A stretch of DNA of 64,000 nt from the NCBI RefSeq assembly GCF_004794465.1, contig NZ_SSDJ01000096.1, positions 1 to 64,000 on the forward strand, in the 5' to 3' direction. The position numbers and the translations under genes are program-made. This DNA comes from Microbacterium sp. K24. Its GTDB lineage: Bacteria; Actinomycetota; Actinomycetes; Actinomycetales; Microbacteriaceae. Numbering within the stretch: the stretch's first letter is position 1; each line of letters starts with the position of its first letter. Positions 28,422 through 38,916 of the stretch are shown in pieces. Below the pieces are notes generated by a model that ran no database searches, was not told the DNA's origin, and saw only the letters and a list, made by a program, of their open reading frames with translations.

Positions 28422-28519
28422 GTGCGACGAAACCCCCGGTTCGCGCCGAGACCCCCGTCCGCGGACGTCTGCGAACGGGGGTCTCGGCGATAAAGCGGGG
28501 TCTCGGCGAGGTCGCGTCG
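28422..28519. repeat. Nested inverted repeat with 19-base word period (word GAGACCCC)
   Basis: GAAACCCCC (28429) and GAGACCCCC (28448) are 19 bases apart. The reverse-complement GGGGTCTC occurs at 28478 and 28497, also 19 apart. A perfect 14-bp stem (28444-28457 / 28476-28489) surrounds an 18-base loop containing TCCGCGGA. The outermost TGCGACG/CGTCGCA also pair. It fills the gap between the convergent VOC and aminotransferase genes. The arms are ~80% identical to those at 34160-34235. Confidence 0.8.
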
Positions 28520-28522
28520 CAG

Positions 28523-29722
28523 TCAGGCGAACAGGCGCTGCAGGCGCTGCACGCCCTCGAGGAGCTGGTCGTCGCCCAGGGCGTACGACAGTCGCAGGTA
28601 GCCGCTCGGGCCGAAGGCCTCGCCCGGGACCACAGCGACCTCGGCCTGCTCGAGGATCAGGTCGGCGAGTTCGAGCGAGGTCGTCGGTGTGACGCCGCCC
28701 CACGTGCGACCGAGCAGGCCCTGCACGTCGGGGTACACGTAGAAGGCCCCGAGCGGGTTCGGCACACGGATTCCCTCGATCTTCGACAGCTCCGCGACGA
28801 TGAGGCGGCGGCGGCGGTCGAAGGCCTCGCGCATCTGCTCGGCCTCGGTCTGCGGACCGTTGAGGGCGGCGATCGCGGCCTTCTGCGCCACGTTGTTCAC
28901 GTTGCTCGAGAGGTGCGACTGAAGGTTGCCGGCGATCTTGATGGCGTCGGCCGGGCCGACCATCCAGCCCACGCGCCAGCCGGTCATGGCGTACGTCTTC
29001 GCGACGCCGTTGACGAGGATCGTCTGGCCGGCGACTTCGGGGACCGCGGCGACGATCGACGTCGCCGTCACGCCTTCGTAGGTGAGGTTCTGGTAGATCT
29101 CGTCGCTGATGATCCAGATGCCGTGCTCGACGGCCCATTCGCCGATCGCCTTCGTCTCTTCGGCGGTGTAGACCGATCCGGTCGGGTTCGAGGGCGACAC
29201 GAAGACGAGGACCGTGGTGCGCTCGGTGCGCGCGGCCTCGAGCTGCTCGACCGTGACCTTGTAGTCCTGGTCGGCTCCGGCGAAGACCTCGACGGGCGTG
29301 CCGTCGGCGAGGCGGATCGCCTCGGGGTACGTGGTCCAGTAGGGAGCGGGCAGCAGCACCTCGTCGCCCGGGTTCACGACGGTCTGGAACGCCTGGTAGA
29401 CGGACTGCTTGCCGCCGTTCGTCACGATGACCTGGCTCGGCGAGACCTCGAGTCCGGAGTCGCGGAGGGTCTTCGCGGCGACCGCCTCACGCAGAGCCGG
29501 GAGGCCGGCTGCCGGGGTGTACCGGTAGTTCGCCGGGTCGGCGAGGGCTTCGGCCGCGGCATCCACGATGAACTGCGGGGTCGCGAAGTCCGGCTCGCCG
29601 GCCGCATACGAGATGACGGGCTTGCCTTCGGCCTTGAGAGCCTTCGCCTTCGCGTCGACCTTGAGGGTCGCCGACTCGGCGATGGCGGACAGCTTGCGGG
29701 AGAGAGGAGCGCGTTCGGTCAC
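28523..29722 (-). CDS. PLP-dependent aminotransferase (aspartate aminotransferase family, class I)
   Basis: A 399-residue fold-type I aminotransferase of the AspB/AAT-Ib type. It has [29 protein letters not shown] (177-182), [12 protein letters not shown]-Lys242 in [16 protein letters not shown] and the C-terminal Arg region. It probably makes aspartate from oxaloacetate with glutamate, although related enzymes also act on aromatic or prephenate substrates. The GTG start at 29722 has TACGCT 7 bases upstream on the minus strand (leaderless-like). It ends against the repeat at 28422-28519. Confidence 0.92.
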   Translation of the reverse strand: MTERAPLSRKLSAIAESATLKVDAKAKALKAEGKPVISYAAGEPDFATPQFIVDAAAEALADPANYRYTPAAGLPALREAVAAKTLRDSGLEVSPSQVIVTNGGKQSVYQAFQTVVNPGDEVLLPAPYWTTYPEAIRLADGTPVEVFAGADQDYKVTVEQLEAARTERTTVLVFVSPSNPTGSVYTAEETKAIGEWAVEHGIWIISDEIYQNLTYEGVTATSIVAAVPEVAGQTILVNGVAKTYAMTGWRVGWMVGPADAIKIAGNLQSHLSSNVNNVAQKAAIAALNGPQTEAEQMREAFDRRRRLIVAELSKIEGIRVPNPLGAFYVYPDVQGLLGRTWGGVTPTTSLELADLILEQAEVAVVPGEAFGPSGYLRLSYALGDDQLLEGVQRLQRLFA

Positions 29723-29795
29723 GATTACGAGCGTACTCGGGTGGGCAGGCCGGTCGCCGGGCGCGTCGTCATGAAGAACCGGAGTTCTTTACGGA

Positions 29796-30890
29796 TCAGG
29801 CGGTCGCGAAGCCGTGCGCCTGCGCGACGGCGTCGAGGGTGATGCGTCCGCCCTGGACGTTCAGACCCTTGGCGAGGGAAGGATCTTCGGATGCCGCGCG
29901 CTCCCAGCCCTTGCCGGCGATCGCCGACACGTAGGGGAGGGTGGCGTTGGTGAGCGCACGGGTCGCCGTCTCGGGCACGGCGCCCGGCATGTTCGCGACG
30001 CAGTAGTAGATGGCGTCGTGGACCGCGAACGTCGGGTCGTCGTGCGTGGTGGGGCGCGAGCCCTCGAAGCATCCGCCCTGGTCGATCGCGATGTCGACGA
30101 GCACCGATCCCGGCTTCATCCCGGCGACCATGTCGTCGGTGACGAGCTTCGGCGCCGCGGCGCCGGGGATGAGGACCGAGCCGATCACGAGGTCGGCGGT
30201 CGCCAGCTCCTCGGCGATGTCGTAGCGGCTCGAGGCCCGGGTCTGCAGTGCGCCGCCGTAACGGTGCTCGAGCTCGCGCAGGCGGGGGAGGGAGATGTCG
30301 ATGACGGTGACCTGCGACCCGAGGCCGAGGGCGTTCGCCGCGGCGTGCTCGCCCGCGACTCCGCCGCCGATGACGACGGTCTTCGCGCGGGGCGTCCCTG
30401 CGATTCCGCCGAGCAGCATGCCGCGGCCGCCGTTCGACCGCAGCAGCGAGTAGGAGCCCATCGTGACCGAGAGTCGTCCGGCGATCTCGCTCATCGGCAC
30501 GAGAAGGGGGAGGCTGCGGTCGGGCAGCTGCACGGTCTCGTAGGCGACGGCGGTCGTGCCGGCGTCGACGAGCCCGGTCGTCAGCGCGCGGTCCGCCGCC
30601 AGGTGCAGGTAGGTGAAGAGCGTGAGGTCGGGACGGAGGAACCCGTACTCCTGTGCGATGGGCTCCTTGACCTTGATCAGCAGGTCGGCCTCGCCCCAGG
30701 CATCCGCCGCCGTCGGCACGATCTCCGCACCGGCCGCGCGGAAGGCGTCATCGGAGATGCGCGAACCGAGGCCCGCCCCGGACTGCACGAGCACCCGGTG
30801 TCCTTCACGGACGAGGCGGTCGGCGCCGGCGGGGGTGAGCGCGACGCGGCTCTCGTTGTTCTTTACCTCGGTGGGCACGCCGATCTTCAT
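29796..30890 (-). CDS. ald: Alanine dehydrogenase
   Basis: A 364-residue NAD-dependent L-alanine dehydrogenase interconverting alanine with pyruvate plus ammonia. It starts [22 protein letters not shown], with substrate Arg15, Lys75 (KVKEP) and catalytic His96 (YLHLAAD). The NAD Rossmann motif [13 protein letters not shown] lies near residue 172, and [15 protein letters not shown] carries the catalytic Asp. It is divergently transcribed from an Lrp-type regulator, as in mycobacteria, where AldR controls ald. Direct control here is an inference supported by repeated GATTC half-sites between the two. Confidence 0.96.
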   Translation of the reverse strand: MKIGVPTEVKNNESRVALTPAGADRLVREGHRVLVQSGAGLGSRISDDAFRAAGAEIVPTAADAWGEADLLIKVKEPIAQEYGFLRPDLTLFTYLHLAADRALTTGLVDAGTTAVAYETVQLPDRSLPLLVPMSEIAGRLSVTMGSYSLLRSNGGRGMLLGGIAGTPRAKTVVIGGGVAGEHAAANALGLGSQVTVIDISLPRLRELEHRYGGALQTRASSRYDIAEELATADLVIGSVLIPGAAAPKLVTDDMVAGMKPGSVLVDIAIDQGGCFEGSRPTTHDDPTFAVHDAIYYCVANMPGAVPETATRALTNATLPYVSAIAGKGWERAASEDPSLAKGLNVQGGRITLDAVAQAHGFATA

Positions 30891-30922
30891 CGATCCTCCA
30901 GGACTAGGTTTTGGTGGATACA

Positions 30923-30985
30923 GAATCGCAGAAACGTCGACCAGGCAACAGATTCACTGAAGATGATTCGGATCAGAGATGAATC
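30923..30985. promoter_or_regulatory. Putative Lrp/AldR operator array between ald and lrp
   Basis: Four GATTC/GAATC half-sites lie at 30923, 30951, 30965 and 30981 in the 102-base divergent gap. The last two form an inverted pair separated by 11 bases. Their clustering is consistent with binding by an octameric Lrp-family protein. Confidence 0.5.
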
Positions 30986-30992
30986 CTGAATA

Positions 30993-31511
30993 ATGGTTCA
31001 CGTGGAGACGACATCGCAGGGTCCTCAGCCGAACACTCTTCGGGCACCCGCCCTGGACCCGACAGATGCGCGGATCGTGCAGCTTCTCGCCGACGACGGG
31101 CGCATGACCAACGCGGAGCTCGCGGGTCACCTCGGCGTCGCTCCCTCGACGGCGCACGCCCGGCTGCGCGCCCTCGTCGAGCGCGGCGTCATCACCGGCT
31201 TCCACGCGAGCGTGGACGAGCGGATGCTGGGCGCCGGGCTCCAGGCGATCATCGGAGTCACACTGCGTCCGAGCGGTCGGCGCGAGAGCATCGTCGAGTT
31301 CGCGGAGCGCGTGCGAGTGCTGCCGCAGGTCATCCAGGTGTTCTTCCTGGGCGGCGACGACGACTTCCTGCTGCACATCGCCGTCGCGGACTCGTCGGAG
31401 ATGCGCGAGTTCGTGCTCGAGCACCTGTCGGCGCAGAGCAGCGTCGCATCGACGCGCACGAGCATCGTGTTCGACTACCACCGCAATTCGGTGGCCGCCT
31501 CGTTCGCGTGA
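30993..31511 (+). CDS. Lrp/AsnC-family transcriptional regulator (AldR-like)
   Basis: A 172-residue regulator. The N-terminal helix-turn-helix covers roughly residues 22-70 (LDPTDARIVQLLADDGRMTNAELAGHLGVAPSTAHARLRALVERGVI). The C-terminal RAM/ligand domain follows, with LPQVIQVFFLGGDDDFLLHIAV. It is divergent from ald, so it is the likely amino-acid-responsive activator of alanine dehydrogenase. An extra ~20-residue N-terminus precedes the HTH; a later start is possible. Confidence 0.93.
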   Translation: MVHVETTSQGPQPNTLRAPALDPTDARIVQLLADDGRMTNAELAGHLGVAPSTAHARLRALVERGVITGFHASVDERMLGAGLQAIIGVTLRPSGRRESIVEFAERVRVLPQVIQVFFLGGDDDFLLHIAVADSSEMREFVLEHLSAQSSVASTRTSIVFDYHRNSVAASFA

Positions 31512-31521
31512 GGATCAGCGG

Positions 31522-31956
31522 TCACGCGCCGTAGGAGGCGGGGAGGGCGCAGTAATCGGCGAATCGTCGGGTCGGGTTCGCGGGGTCGGTGACGTCGACA
31601 ATCGCGGCGGCGACGGTATGCGGCGCCTCGTCGTCCGCGAGCTGCCACACGACGTAGTGCCACATGCCGCGGGCCGTCTCGCTCAGCAGCGCGGACGGGC
31701 CCGAGACGACGAGCACGCTGTCGCTCGCGGAGGTCGCGCGGAACGGCGCGATCACCTCGGTGCGGAGGAACTGCTCGTCGCCGTCGGCGGAATGCCTCCG
31801 CTCGACCTGGAGCCCTGTCGCGCTCAGCGCTGCCGTGAGCTCGTCGGCACTGTGACGCGAGCGCTCGGCATCCGCTCCTGCCACGGCGACGAGCCGTCGC
31901 CCCCGGGGATACAGGTGCACGAATTCCGAGACGATGTCGGTCCACACGTCGGCCAT
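31522..31956 (-). CDS. Hypothetical protein, degenerate uridine-kinase-like P-loop fold?
   Basis: A 144-residue protein. Its plan (hydrophobic strand RRLVAVAGADAERS at residue 20 where a P-loop would lie, helix, then SDSVLVVSGPSALLSETARGMWHYVVW) faintly recalls actinobacterial uridine-kinase-like proteins. GxxxxGKS is missing, so ATP binding is unlikely in the usual way. No membrane or secretion signal. TAGCCT lies exactly 6 bases before the ATG on the minus strand, so the start is well supported and the transcript is probably leaderless. Function unknown. Confidence 0.7.
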   Translation of the reverse strand: MADVWTDIVSEFVHLYPRGRRLVAVAGADAERSRHSADELTAALSATGLQVERRHSADGDEQFLRTEVIAPFRATSASDSVLVVSGPSALLSETARGMWHYVVWQLADDEAPHTVAAAIVDVTDPANPTRRFADYCALPASYGA

Positions 31957-31962
31957 GCGTCC

Positions 31963-31968
31963 AGGCTA
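31963..31968 (-). promoter_or_regulatory. Leaderless-type -10 box (TAGCCT on minus strand)
   Basis: Six bases from the ATG at 31956. Confidence 0.55.
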
Positions 31969-31994
31969 CGCCCGGAGATCGGAGGGTGGGCCGG

Positions 31995-32378
31995 TCAGAG
32001 GAGGCTCACCGCGAGCCAGACGATCACGACCACGTAGTAGATCAGCGGGGTGAGGAGGGCGAGCACGCACGCGGCGGAGAGGATCAACGCGGTGTTGCCC
32101 AGCAGCATCGGCACCCGTGGTCGGGCTGCGGAACCCGTGGGTTGGTCAGCGAGTGTGAGCGCGACCGCCGCCAGGATGACGACCAGTCCGATGCCGCAGA
32201 CGGCTGTGTTCAGCATCGGACCGGGGAGAGGGAAGCTCGTGAAGAAGTCCGTGAAGAAGAACGTCGTGACGATCGTGACGAGGCACAGCGCGGCGATGAC
32301 GACGGCACTCAGGCCCAGGACGACGGAGACGGTGCGGCGGATGCGCGCGGCACGCGGGGAGAGGGGAGCAGACGGCAT
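31995..32378 (-). CDS. Small integral membrane protein, unknown function
   Basis: A 127-residue protein with three or four hydrophobic helices: residues ~16-45, ~55-78 and ~95-127. The last of these could be two spans. Loops are short and the N-terminus is basic (SPRAARIRR), predicting a cytoplasmic N-terminus. No family is recognised. The ATG at 32378 is preferred over the open frame's first codon because TACGCT lies exactly 6 bases upstream. It precedes the P-loop-like gene on the same strand but each has its own -10 box. Confidence 0.75.
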   Translation of the reverse strand: MPSAPLSPRAARIRRTVSVVLGLSAVVIAALCLVTIVTTFFFTDFFTSFPLPGPMLNTAVCGIGLVVILAAVALTLADQPTGSAARPRVPMLLGNTALILSAACVLALLTPLIYYVVVIVWLAVSLL

Positions 32379-32384
32379 CCCGCG

Positions 32385-32390
32385 AGCGTA
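32385..32390 (-). promoter_or_regulatory. Leaderless-type -10 box (TACGCT on minus strand)
   Basis: Six bases from the ATG at 32378. Confidence 0.55.
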
Positions 32391-32416
32391 GGGCGGCCGG
32401 CGCCCTCCGGACGAAG

Positions 32417-32425
32417 TTATCCACA
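32417..32425 (+). promoter_or_regulatory. Perfect DnaA-box match (TTATCCACA)
   Basis: A 9/9 match to the consensus DnaA box in the gap between the small membrane gene and the aceB terminator. A single site in GC-rich DNA is uncommon but may be chance. No cluster or A/T-rich region suggests an origin. Confidence 0.4.
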
Positions 32426-32436
32426 GGCAGAGAAGA

Positions 32437-32465
32437 CCCCCGGTTGCGCTCGGCACATCCGGGGG
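32437..32465 (-). terminator. aceB terminator
   Basis: CCCCCGG / CCGGGGG stem with a 15-base loop. Read on the minus strand it is followed by TCTTCT. The left part (AGACCCCCGGTTGCGC) resembles the GAGACCCC repeat word, so it may be a repeat remnant. Confidence 0.55.
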
Positions 32466-32479
32466 CCTTTTCGGGGACG

Positions 32480-34135
32480 TCAGTCCTCGTCGACGAGGAA
32501 CCGGCTGTAGGCGCCGAGCGTCAGGAAGGTGGGGAACTCCTCCCGCAGGGCGACCTCGCGGAAGATCTCCGCCGCGTCGTCGAACCGGTCACCGGCGCTC
32601 CGGGTGGCCGAGGCGATGACCCGGGTGATCAGACCCTCGACGTATTCGGCCGTGATCGGCGTGCCCTCCTGCGTGACGCGGTCCTGGTGGATCCACTGCC
32701 ACACCTGTGACCGGCTGATCTCCGCCGTCGCGGCATCCTCCATCAGGTTGTCGATCGCGACGGCGCCGAGTCCACGCAACCACGCCTCGAGGTAGCGGAT
32801 GGCCACCGACACGTTGTCGCGCACGCCCCGATCGGTGACGGCGCTGCCGATGCGCAGATCGAGCAGGTCACGTGCCTGCACGTGCACGTCGTCGCGCTGC
32901 CGGTCCGCCTGGTTCGGACGGTCTCCCAGCACGGCGTCGAACTCCGCCTGAGCCGTCGGGATCAGGTCGGGGTGCGCGACCCAGGTGCCGTCGAAGCCGT
33001 CGCCGGCCTCGCGCTTCTTGTCGGCGGAGACCTTCTCGATCGCGCGTGCCGTCACCTCGGGGTCGCGGCGGTTCGGGATGAACGCGCTCATGCCGCCGAT
33101 CGCGAAGGCGCCCCGCTTGTGGCAGGTCTGCACGAGCAGATCGGTGTACGCCCGCATGAACGGCACCGTCATCGTGACCTCGCTGCGGTCGGGGAGCACG
33201 AAGCGCGCCCCGCGTCCGCGGTAGTTCTTGATGATCGAGAAGATGTAGTCCCAGCGACCGGCGTTGAGGCCGGCGCAGTGGTCGCGCAACTCGTACAGGA
33301 TCTCGTCCATCTCGAACGCGGCGGGCAGCGTCTCGATGAGGACGGTGGCCCGGATGGTGCCGTGCGGGATGCCGATGTACTCCTCGCTGAACGAGAACAC
33401 GTCGTCCCACAGCTTCGCCTCCTCGCTCGACTCGAGCTTGGCGAGGTAGAAGTACGGGCCGCGGCCGCCGTCGATCAGGGCCTGCGCGTTGTGCAGGAAG
33501 TAGAGCCCGAAGTCCACGAGGGAGCCGGATGCCGCGGTGCGGCGCCCCATCCGATCGATGAACGACACGTGCTTCTCGGGCAGGTGCCAGCCGCGCGGGC
33601 GCATCACGATCGTGGGCGTGCGCTCGGCGGTGACGCGGTACTCCTTGCCGTCGGGCGACGTGAAGGAGAGCTCGCCGCGGATCGCGTCGCGGAGCGAGAG
33701 CTGCCCCTCGATGACGTTCTTCCAGGTGGGGCTCGTGGCATCCTCCTGGTCGGCCAGCCAGACCCGCGCGCCGGAGTTGAGGGCGTTGATCGTCATCTTC
33801 GGATCGGTCGGCCCGGTGATCTCCACGCGACGGTCCTCGAGACCCGGGCCGGCACCGGCGACGCGCCAGTCCGCGTCGTCGCGGATGTGCGCGGTGTCGT
33901 CGCGGAAGCGGGGGTCGTGCCCGTTGCCGATCTCGAAGCGGCGGCGCATCCGATCCGCGAGCCGGTCGTGCCGGCGCGACGCGAACCGATGGTGCAGCTC
34001 GGTGAGGAAGGCGATCGCCTCGGGGGTGAGGATCTCGTCGTAACGGTCGCGCAGGGCGCCGGTGATGTCGATCGCCGGCCCCTGCTGGGTCGTCGGAGTC
34101 GGAGCGGTCGTCGGGGGAGCAGTGGGAGTGGTCAT
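32480..34135 (-). CDS. aceB: Malate synthase A
   Basis: A 551-residue malate synthase of the A (AceB) type, which condenses glyoxylate with acetyl-CoA in the glyoxylate shunt. The signature DHCAGLNAGRWDYIFS lies around residue 285, and RPRGWHLPEKH precedes it. The C-terminal catalytic half ends LTLGAYSRFLVDED. The ATG at 34135 follows CGCAAAGGACTT, an appropriate ribosome site. It is downstream of aceA on the same strand, separated by a repeat that could uncouple their expression. A TP-rich N-terminus of ~20 residues is low complexity. Confidence 0.96.
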   Translation of the reverse strand: MTTPTAPPTTAPTPTTQQGPAIDITGALRDRYDEILTPEAIAFLTELHHRFASRRHDRLADRMRRRFEIGNGHDPRFRDDTAHIRDDADWRVAGAGPGLEDRRVEITGPTDPKMTINALNSGARVWLADQEDATSPTWKNVIEGQLSLRDAIRGELSFTSPDGKEYRVTAERTPTIVMRPRGWHLPEKHVSFIDRMGRRTAASGSLVDFGLYFLHNAQALIDGGRGPYFYLAKLESSEEAKLWDDVFSFSEEYIGIPHGTIRATVLIETLPAAFEMDEILYELRDHCAGLNAGRWDYIFSIIKNYRGRGARFVLPDRSEVTMTVPFMRAYTDLLVQTCHKRGAFAIGGMSAFIPNRRDPEVTARAIEKVSADKKREAGDGFDGTWVAHPDLIPTAQAEFDAVLGDRPNQADRQRDDVHVQARDLLDLRIGSAVTDRGVRDNVSVAIRYLEAWLRGLGAVAIDNLMEDAATAEISRSQVWQWIHQDRVTQEGTPITAEYVEGLITRVIASATRSAGDRFDDAAEIFREVALREEFPTFLTLGAYSRFLVDED

Positions 34136-34159
34136 GATGAAGTCCTTTGCGTGGATGCT

Positions 34160-34235
34160 GAGACCCCGGTTTGTCGCCGAAACCCCGGGCTGTGGTCGCA
34201 CACAGCGAGGGGTCTCGACGAGAACCGGGGGTCTC
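34160..34235. repeat. Nested inverted repeat with 19-base word period (second GAGACCCC copy)
   Basis: GAGACCCC (34160) and GAAACCCC (34179) are 19 apart, and GGGGTCTC recurs at 34209 and 34228, again 19 apart. The 27-base arms 34160-34186 and 34209-34235 match 22/27 as an inverted repeat around a CTGTG/CACAG mini-hairpin. It is in the aceA-aceB intergenic region. Each arm is similar to the corresponding arm at 28422-28519, so this is a dispersed family. Confidence 0.8.
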
Positions 34236-34241
34236 GCGGGA

Positions 34242-35582
<1,341 letters not shown>

Positions 35583-35674
35583 GGTGTCTCCTCGGTGAGC
35601 GTGGTGGCTTGGCATCCACTCTGTGTGAAGTTCCGCCGCCCGACCGACCGAATCGGGGGTGAAGAATGCCGGAA

Positions 35675-35695
35675 ATTCTGTTTCTGTGACAGAAT
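35675..35695. promoter_or_regulatory. Palindromic operator candidate between aceA and the RamB-like gene
   Basis: ATTCTGT-N7-ACAGAAT, a perfect 7-bp inverted repeat ending 7 bases before the regulator's ATG. It differs from the corynebacterial RamB consensus as I recall it, but sits where autoregulation would be expected. Confidence 0.5.
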
Positions 35696-35702
35696 CACCG
35701 CC

Positions 35703-37154
35703 ATGAGCACCGCTGACGCCGCAGAAGACACCGACGCCCTCACCATCGGGAGGCGCATCCGCCAGCTGCGCACCGCGCGGGGACTGACGCTCGAGGACCT
35801 CGCGGCCATGGTCGAGCGTGCGCCGAGCCAGCTGTCGATGATCGAGACCGGCAAGCGCGAGCCCAAGCTGACCCTGCTCCAGGCGATCGCGCGCGCCCTG
35901 GGCGTCACGCTCGATGTGCTGCTCGAGGGGGAGCCCCTCGACGAGCGCAGCGCGATCGAGATCGCACTGGAGCGCGCGATGAAGGGGCAGACGTTCCGGG
36001 CGCTCGGCATCGATCCGTTCCGCATCGCGAAGTCGGTGCCGACCGACGCTCTCAAGGCGCTTCTCGCGCTCCACGGCGAGATCGACCGGCTGCGGGATGA
36101 GCGCGCGGCCACACCGGAGGAGGCGCGGCGCGCGAACGTCGAACTGCGCCACCTCATGCGCCGCCAGGACAACCACTTCGCCGACCTCGAGCAGAAGGCA
36201 TCCGAGATCCTCGCGGCGGTCGGCCACCCGGGCGGTCCGCTCACTCAGCGCACGGCATCCGAGATCGCCGCCTACCTCGGGTTCACCCTGCATTACGCTC
36301 CCGACCTGCCGCAGACGACGCGCAGCGTCGCCGATCTCGCGAACGGACGGCTGTACCTGTCGAGCAGCGTTCCCGCGAAAGGCGACGCCCGGACCGCGGT
36401 GCTCCAGGCCCTGTCGAGCCGCATGCTCGGACACTCCGAGCCGCACAGCTACGCGGAGTTCCTGCGGCAGCGGGTCGAGACCAACTACCTCACCGGTGCT
36501 CTGCTGATCCCCGAGGCGCACGTCGTGCCCTCCCTGAAGGATGCCAAGGCCCGCCGGTCGATCTCGATCGAGGATCTGCGCGACGCGTACTCCGTGTCGT
36601 ACGAGACCGCCGCGCACCGGTTCACCAACCTGGCCACGCGCCACCTCGACATCCCCGTGCACTTCCTCAAGGTGCACGAGTCGGGCACGATCACGAAGGC
36701 GTACGAGAACGACGACGTCAACTTCCCGACCGACCGCCTCGGCGCGATCGAGGGGCAGATGTGCTGCCGACGCTGGACGAGTCGCGTCGTCTTCGACGAG
36801 GACGACCGCTTCAACCCGTACTACCAGTACACCGACACGGGCAACGGCACCTACTGGTGCACGGCTCGGGTCGAGGCCTCGAGCGAGGGCCTCCACTCGG
36901 TGAGCGTGGGCGTGCGGTTCGACGACACCAAATGGTTCGTCGGGCGCGACACCGGCCACCGCGGAGTCTCGAAGCACTCCGTCGAGGTGTGCTGCAGGCA
37001 GGCGCCGGCCGAGCTCGAGGCGCGCTGGCGCGAGAACTCCTGGCCGAATGTGAAGACGCCGCGCACGCTGCTCGCGACTCTTCCGACCGGTGCGTTCCCG
37101 GGCGTCGACACGACCGACGTGTACGAGTTCCTCGAGGCCCACGCTCCGCGGTGA
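35703..37154 (+). CDS. RamB/ScfR-family regulator of acetate/fatty-acid metabolism
   Basis: A 483-residue transcription regulator. An XRE helix-turn-helix is at residues ~16-70 ([41 protein letters not shown]). A central ImmA/IrrE-related region around 190-330 has [26 protein letters not shown] but no visible HExxH, so the peptidase site is degenerate. The C-terminal short-chain-fatty-acid regulator domain (PF09856 type) includes [11 protein letters not shown] and [22 protein letters not shown]. In corynebacteria and mycobacteria RamB controls aceA/aceB. It is divergent from aceA here, which supports the same role. Confidence 0.93.
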   Translation: MSTADAAEDTDALTIGRRIRQLRTARGLTLEDLAAMVERAPSQLSMIETGKREPKLTLLQAIARALGVTLDVLLEGEPLDERSAIEIALERAMKGQTFRALGIDPFRIAKSVPTDALKALLALHGEIDRLRDERAATPEEARRANVELRHLMRRQDNHFADLEQKASEILAAVGHPGGPLTQRTASEIAAYLGFTLHYAPDLPQTTRSVADLANGRLYLSSSVPAKGDARTAVLQALSSRMLGHSEPHSYAEFLRQRVETNYLTGALLIPEAHVVPSLKDAKARRSISIEDLRDAYSVSYETAAHRFTNLATRHLDIPVHFLKVHESGTITKAYENDDVNFPTDRLGAIEGQMCCRRWTSRVVFDEDDRFNPYYQYTDTGNGTYWCTARVEASSEGLHSVSVGVRFDDTKWFVGRDTGHRGVSKHSVEVCCRQAPAELEARWRENSWPNVKTPRTLLATLPTGAFPGVDTTDVYEFLEAHAPR

Positions 37155-37244
37155 CTCGGAACGCGACCGGTCGTGCTCCGGTCGCACTTCCTGTCGCCCG
37201 CGAGCCGCGAAGGCGGCCGAAAGCGCGACCGGAGTGACGACGGG

Positions 37245-37273
37245 TTGAGTCAACACCGAACACATGTTAGGTT
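37245..37273 (+). promoter_or_regulatory. Promoter of the secreted glycoamylase-like gene
   Basis: TTGAGT (37245-37250), 17-base spacer, TAGGTT (37268-37273). An AACA-rich spacer may bind the TetR regulator encoded downstream. Confidence 0.6.
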
Positions 37274-37325
37274 TTCGCGTATCGGTGTGCTGCCGACCGC
37301 AGCGCGTTCTCGACGAGGAGACACG

Positions 37326-38879
37326 ATGAAGCGATGGATGAGTGCCCTGGCGACGGCCGGACTGGTGGTCGCGGGCTTGACGGTGTCCGGACCGGCGATG
37401 GCGGGCGGCGACCGATCGGACGACCGGGACCTGAACCGATGGGCAGCCGACACCTGGCAATCACTGGTCGCGATGACCGACGAGGCGACGGGCCTTCCTG
37501 CCGACAACGTCACGGGCGACCTCGAGACCTCCAGTGCCTACACCTCGCCGACGAACATCGGCGGCTACCTGTGGTCGACCGTGACCGCACGGGATCTCGG
37601 GATCATCAGCGCCGGCGAGGCCCGCACCCGCATGTCGACCACGCTCGACACCCTGACGGGGCTCGATCGCAACGACGCGAGCGGGATGTTCTACAACTGG
37701 TACTCACCGACCACGGGGGAGAAGCTGACGACCTGGCCCGATTCCGGTGACCCGGTGTATCCGTTCCTCAGCACCGTGGACAACGGATGGCTGGCCGCCG
37801 CGCTGCGCATCGTGCGCGAGGCGGATCCCGCGCTCGCCGAGCAGGCCGACGCGCTCTACGACTCGATGGACTTCGCCGCGTTCTTCGATCCGGCGGGTGC
37901 CGCCGGGCTCCCCGCGGGCACCAACCGCGGCGGGTTCTGGGACGCGCCCCCGCCCGACTGCAGCGTCGAGGCGCCGATGTACAACGGATCGGGAGAGAGC
38001 GCGTACTACACCTGCCACCACTACGACACGACGGTGAGCGAGAGCCGCATCGCGACCTATCTCGGCATCGCCAACGGCCAGATCCCGGCCACCGCGCTGT
38101 ACGGCACGCACCGCACCATGCCCCCGGGCTGCGACTGGGCCTGGCAGGAACAGCTCCCGCAGGGGGAGTACCGCACCTACGACGGCGTCGAGGTCTGGGA
38201 GGGCGCGTACCAGTACGGCGAGATGTCGTTCGTGCCGAGCTGGGGCGGCAGCATGTTCGAGTCGCTGATGCCCGACCTGCTGGTGCCCGAGACGAAGTGG
38301 GGCCCGAAGTCCTGGAAGCTCAACCACCCGATCACCGTCGCCGTGCAGAAGCAGCACGGGCTCGACGAGGCCGGCTACGGGTACTGGGGCTTCTCGCCCG
38401 CGAGCAACCCCTTCGGCGGATACGCGGAATACGGGGTCGACATCGCCGGCATGCGGTCCGACGGCTACACGTCCGACGCGGAGAAGACCGACGTCGACGT
38501 CGACCGTCCCGGGTGCACCGTCGGCACGAATCCCGCTCCGGAGTTCGGCGACGGCGTCGTGACGCCGCACGCGGCGTTCCTCGCCCTGCCGTACGACCGG
38601 AAGGGGGCGATGGAGAACCTCCACGGGATCGAGAACGATCTCGGCGCGTACGGTCCCGGCGGGTTCTACGACGCCGTCGCCGTGCACAGCGGCGCGATCG
38701 CCGAACGCTACCTGTCGCTCGACCAGTCGATGATCATGGCCGCGATCGGCAACGAGCTCACGCGGGATAAGCTCAAGGACTACTTCGTGGATCGCGAGAT
38801 GGAGCAGCGCCTGCGCCCCGCGATGAAACAGCAGGTATTCGGCTCCTCGTGGGGAGCGGGAGGCGGTCACCACGGCTGA
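37326..38879 (+). CDS. Secreted glycoamylase-like protein (GH144/PF10091-type candidate)
   Basis: A 517-residue exported protein. The signal peptide is [22 protein letters not shown] with predicted cleavage after AMA (about residue 27). The mature part is an alpha/alpha-barrel-type glycoamylase-like domain with [30 protein letters not shown] acidic/aromatic segments, [43 protein letters not shown] and a GGGHHG tail. STVDNG...FGGSMFE-type motifs occur in the C-terminal domains of cyclic beta-1,2-glucan synthases and in GH144 endo-beta-1,2-glucanases. Beta-1,2-glucan hydrolysis is therefore the favoured guess, not proven. No lipobox or anchor. It is followed after 37 bases by a TetR gene. Confidence 0.85.
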   Translation: MKRWMSALATAGLVVAGLTVSGPAMAGGDRSDDRDLNRWAADTWQSLVAMTDEATGLPADNVTGDLETSSAYTSPTNIGGYLWSTVTARDLGIISAGEARTRMSTTLDTLTGLDRNDASGMFYNWYSPTTGEKLTTWPDSGDPVYPFLSTVDNGWLAAALRIVREADPALAEQADALYDSMDFAAFFDPAGAAGLPAGTNRGGFWDAPPPDCSVEAPMYNGSGESAYYTCHHYDTTVSESRIATYLGIANGQIPATALYGTHRTMPPGCDWAWQEQLPQGEYRTYDGVEVWEGAYQYGEMSFVPSWGGSMFESLMPDLLVPETKWGPKSWKLNHPITVAVQKQHGLDEAGYGYWGFSPASNPFGGYAEYGVDIAGMRSDGYTSDAEKTDVDVDRPGCTVGTNPAPEFGDGVVTPHAAFLALPYDRKGAMENLHGIENDLGAYGPGGFYDAVAVHSGAIAERYLSLDQSMIMAAIGNELTRDKLKDYFVDREMEQRLRPAMKQQVFGSSWGAGGGHHG

Positions 38880-38916
38880 GTCCCCGCCTCGCTTCGCCGA
38901 AGGACAGGAGCGCGCA

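Noticed and set aside
31522..31956. Functional uridine kinase
   Set aside because: The GxxxxGK(S/T) phosphate loop is absent, and the protein is shorter than the family.
32400..32480. Replication origin suggested by the DnaA box
   Set aside because: There is only one box, no A/T-rich unwinding element, and no dnaA, dnaN or rpmH nearby.
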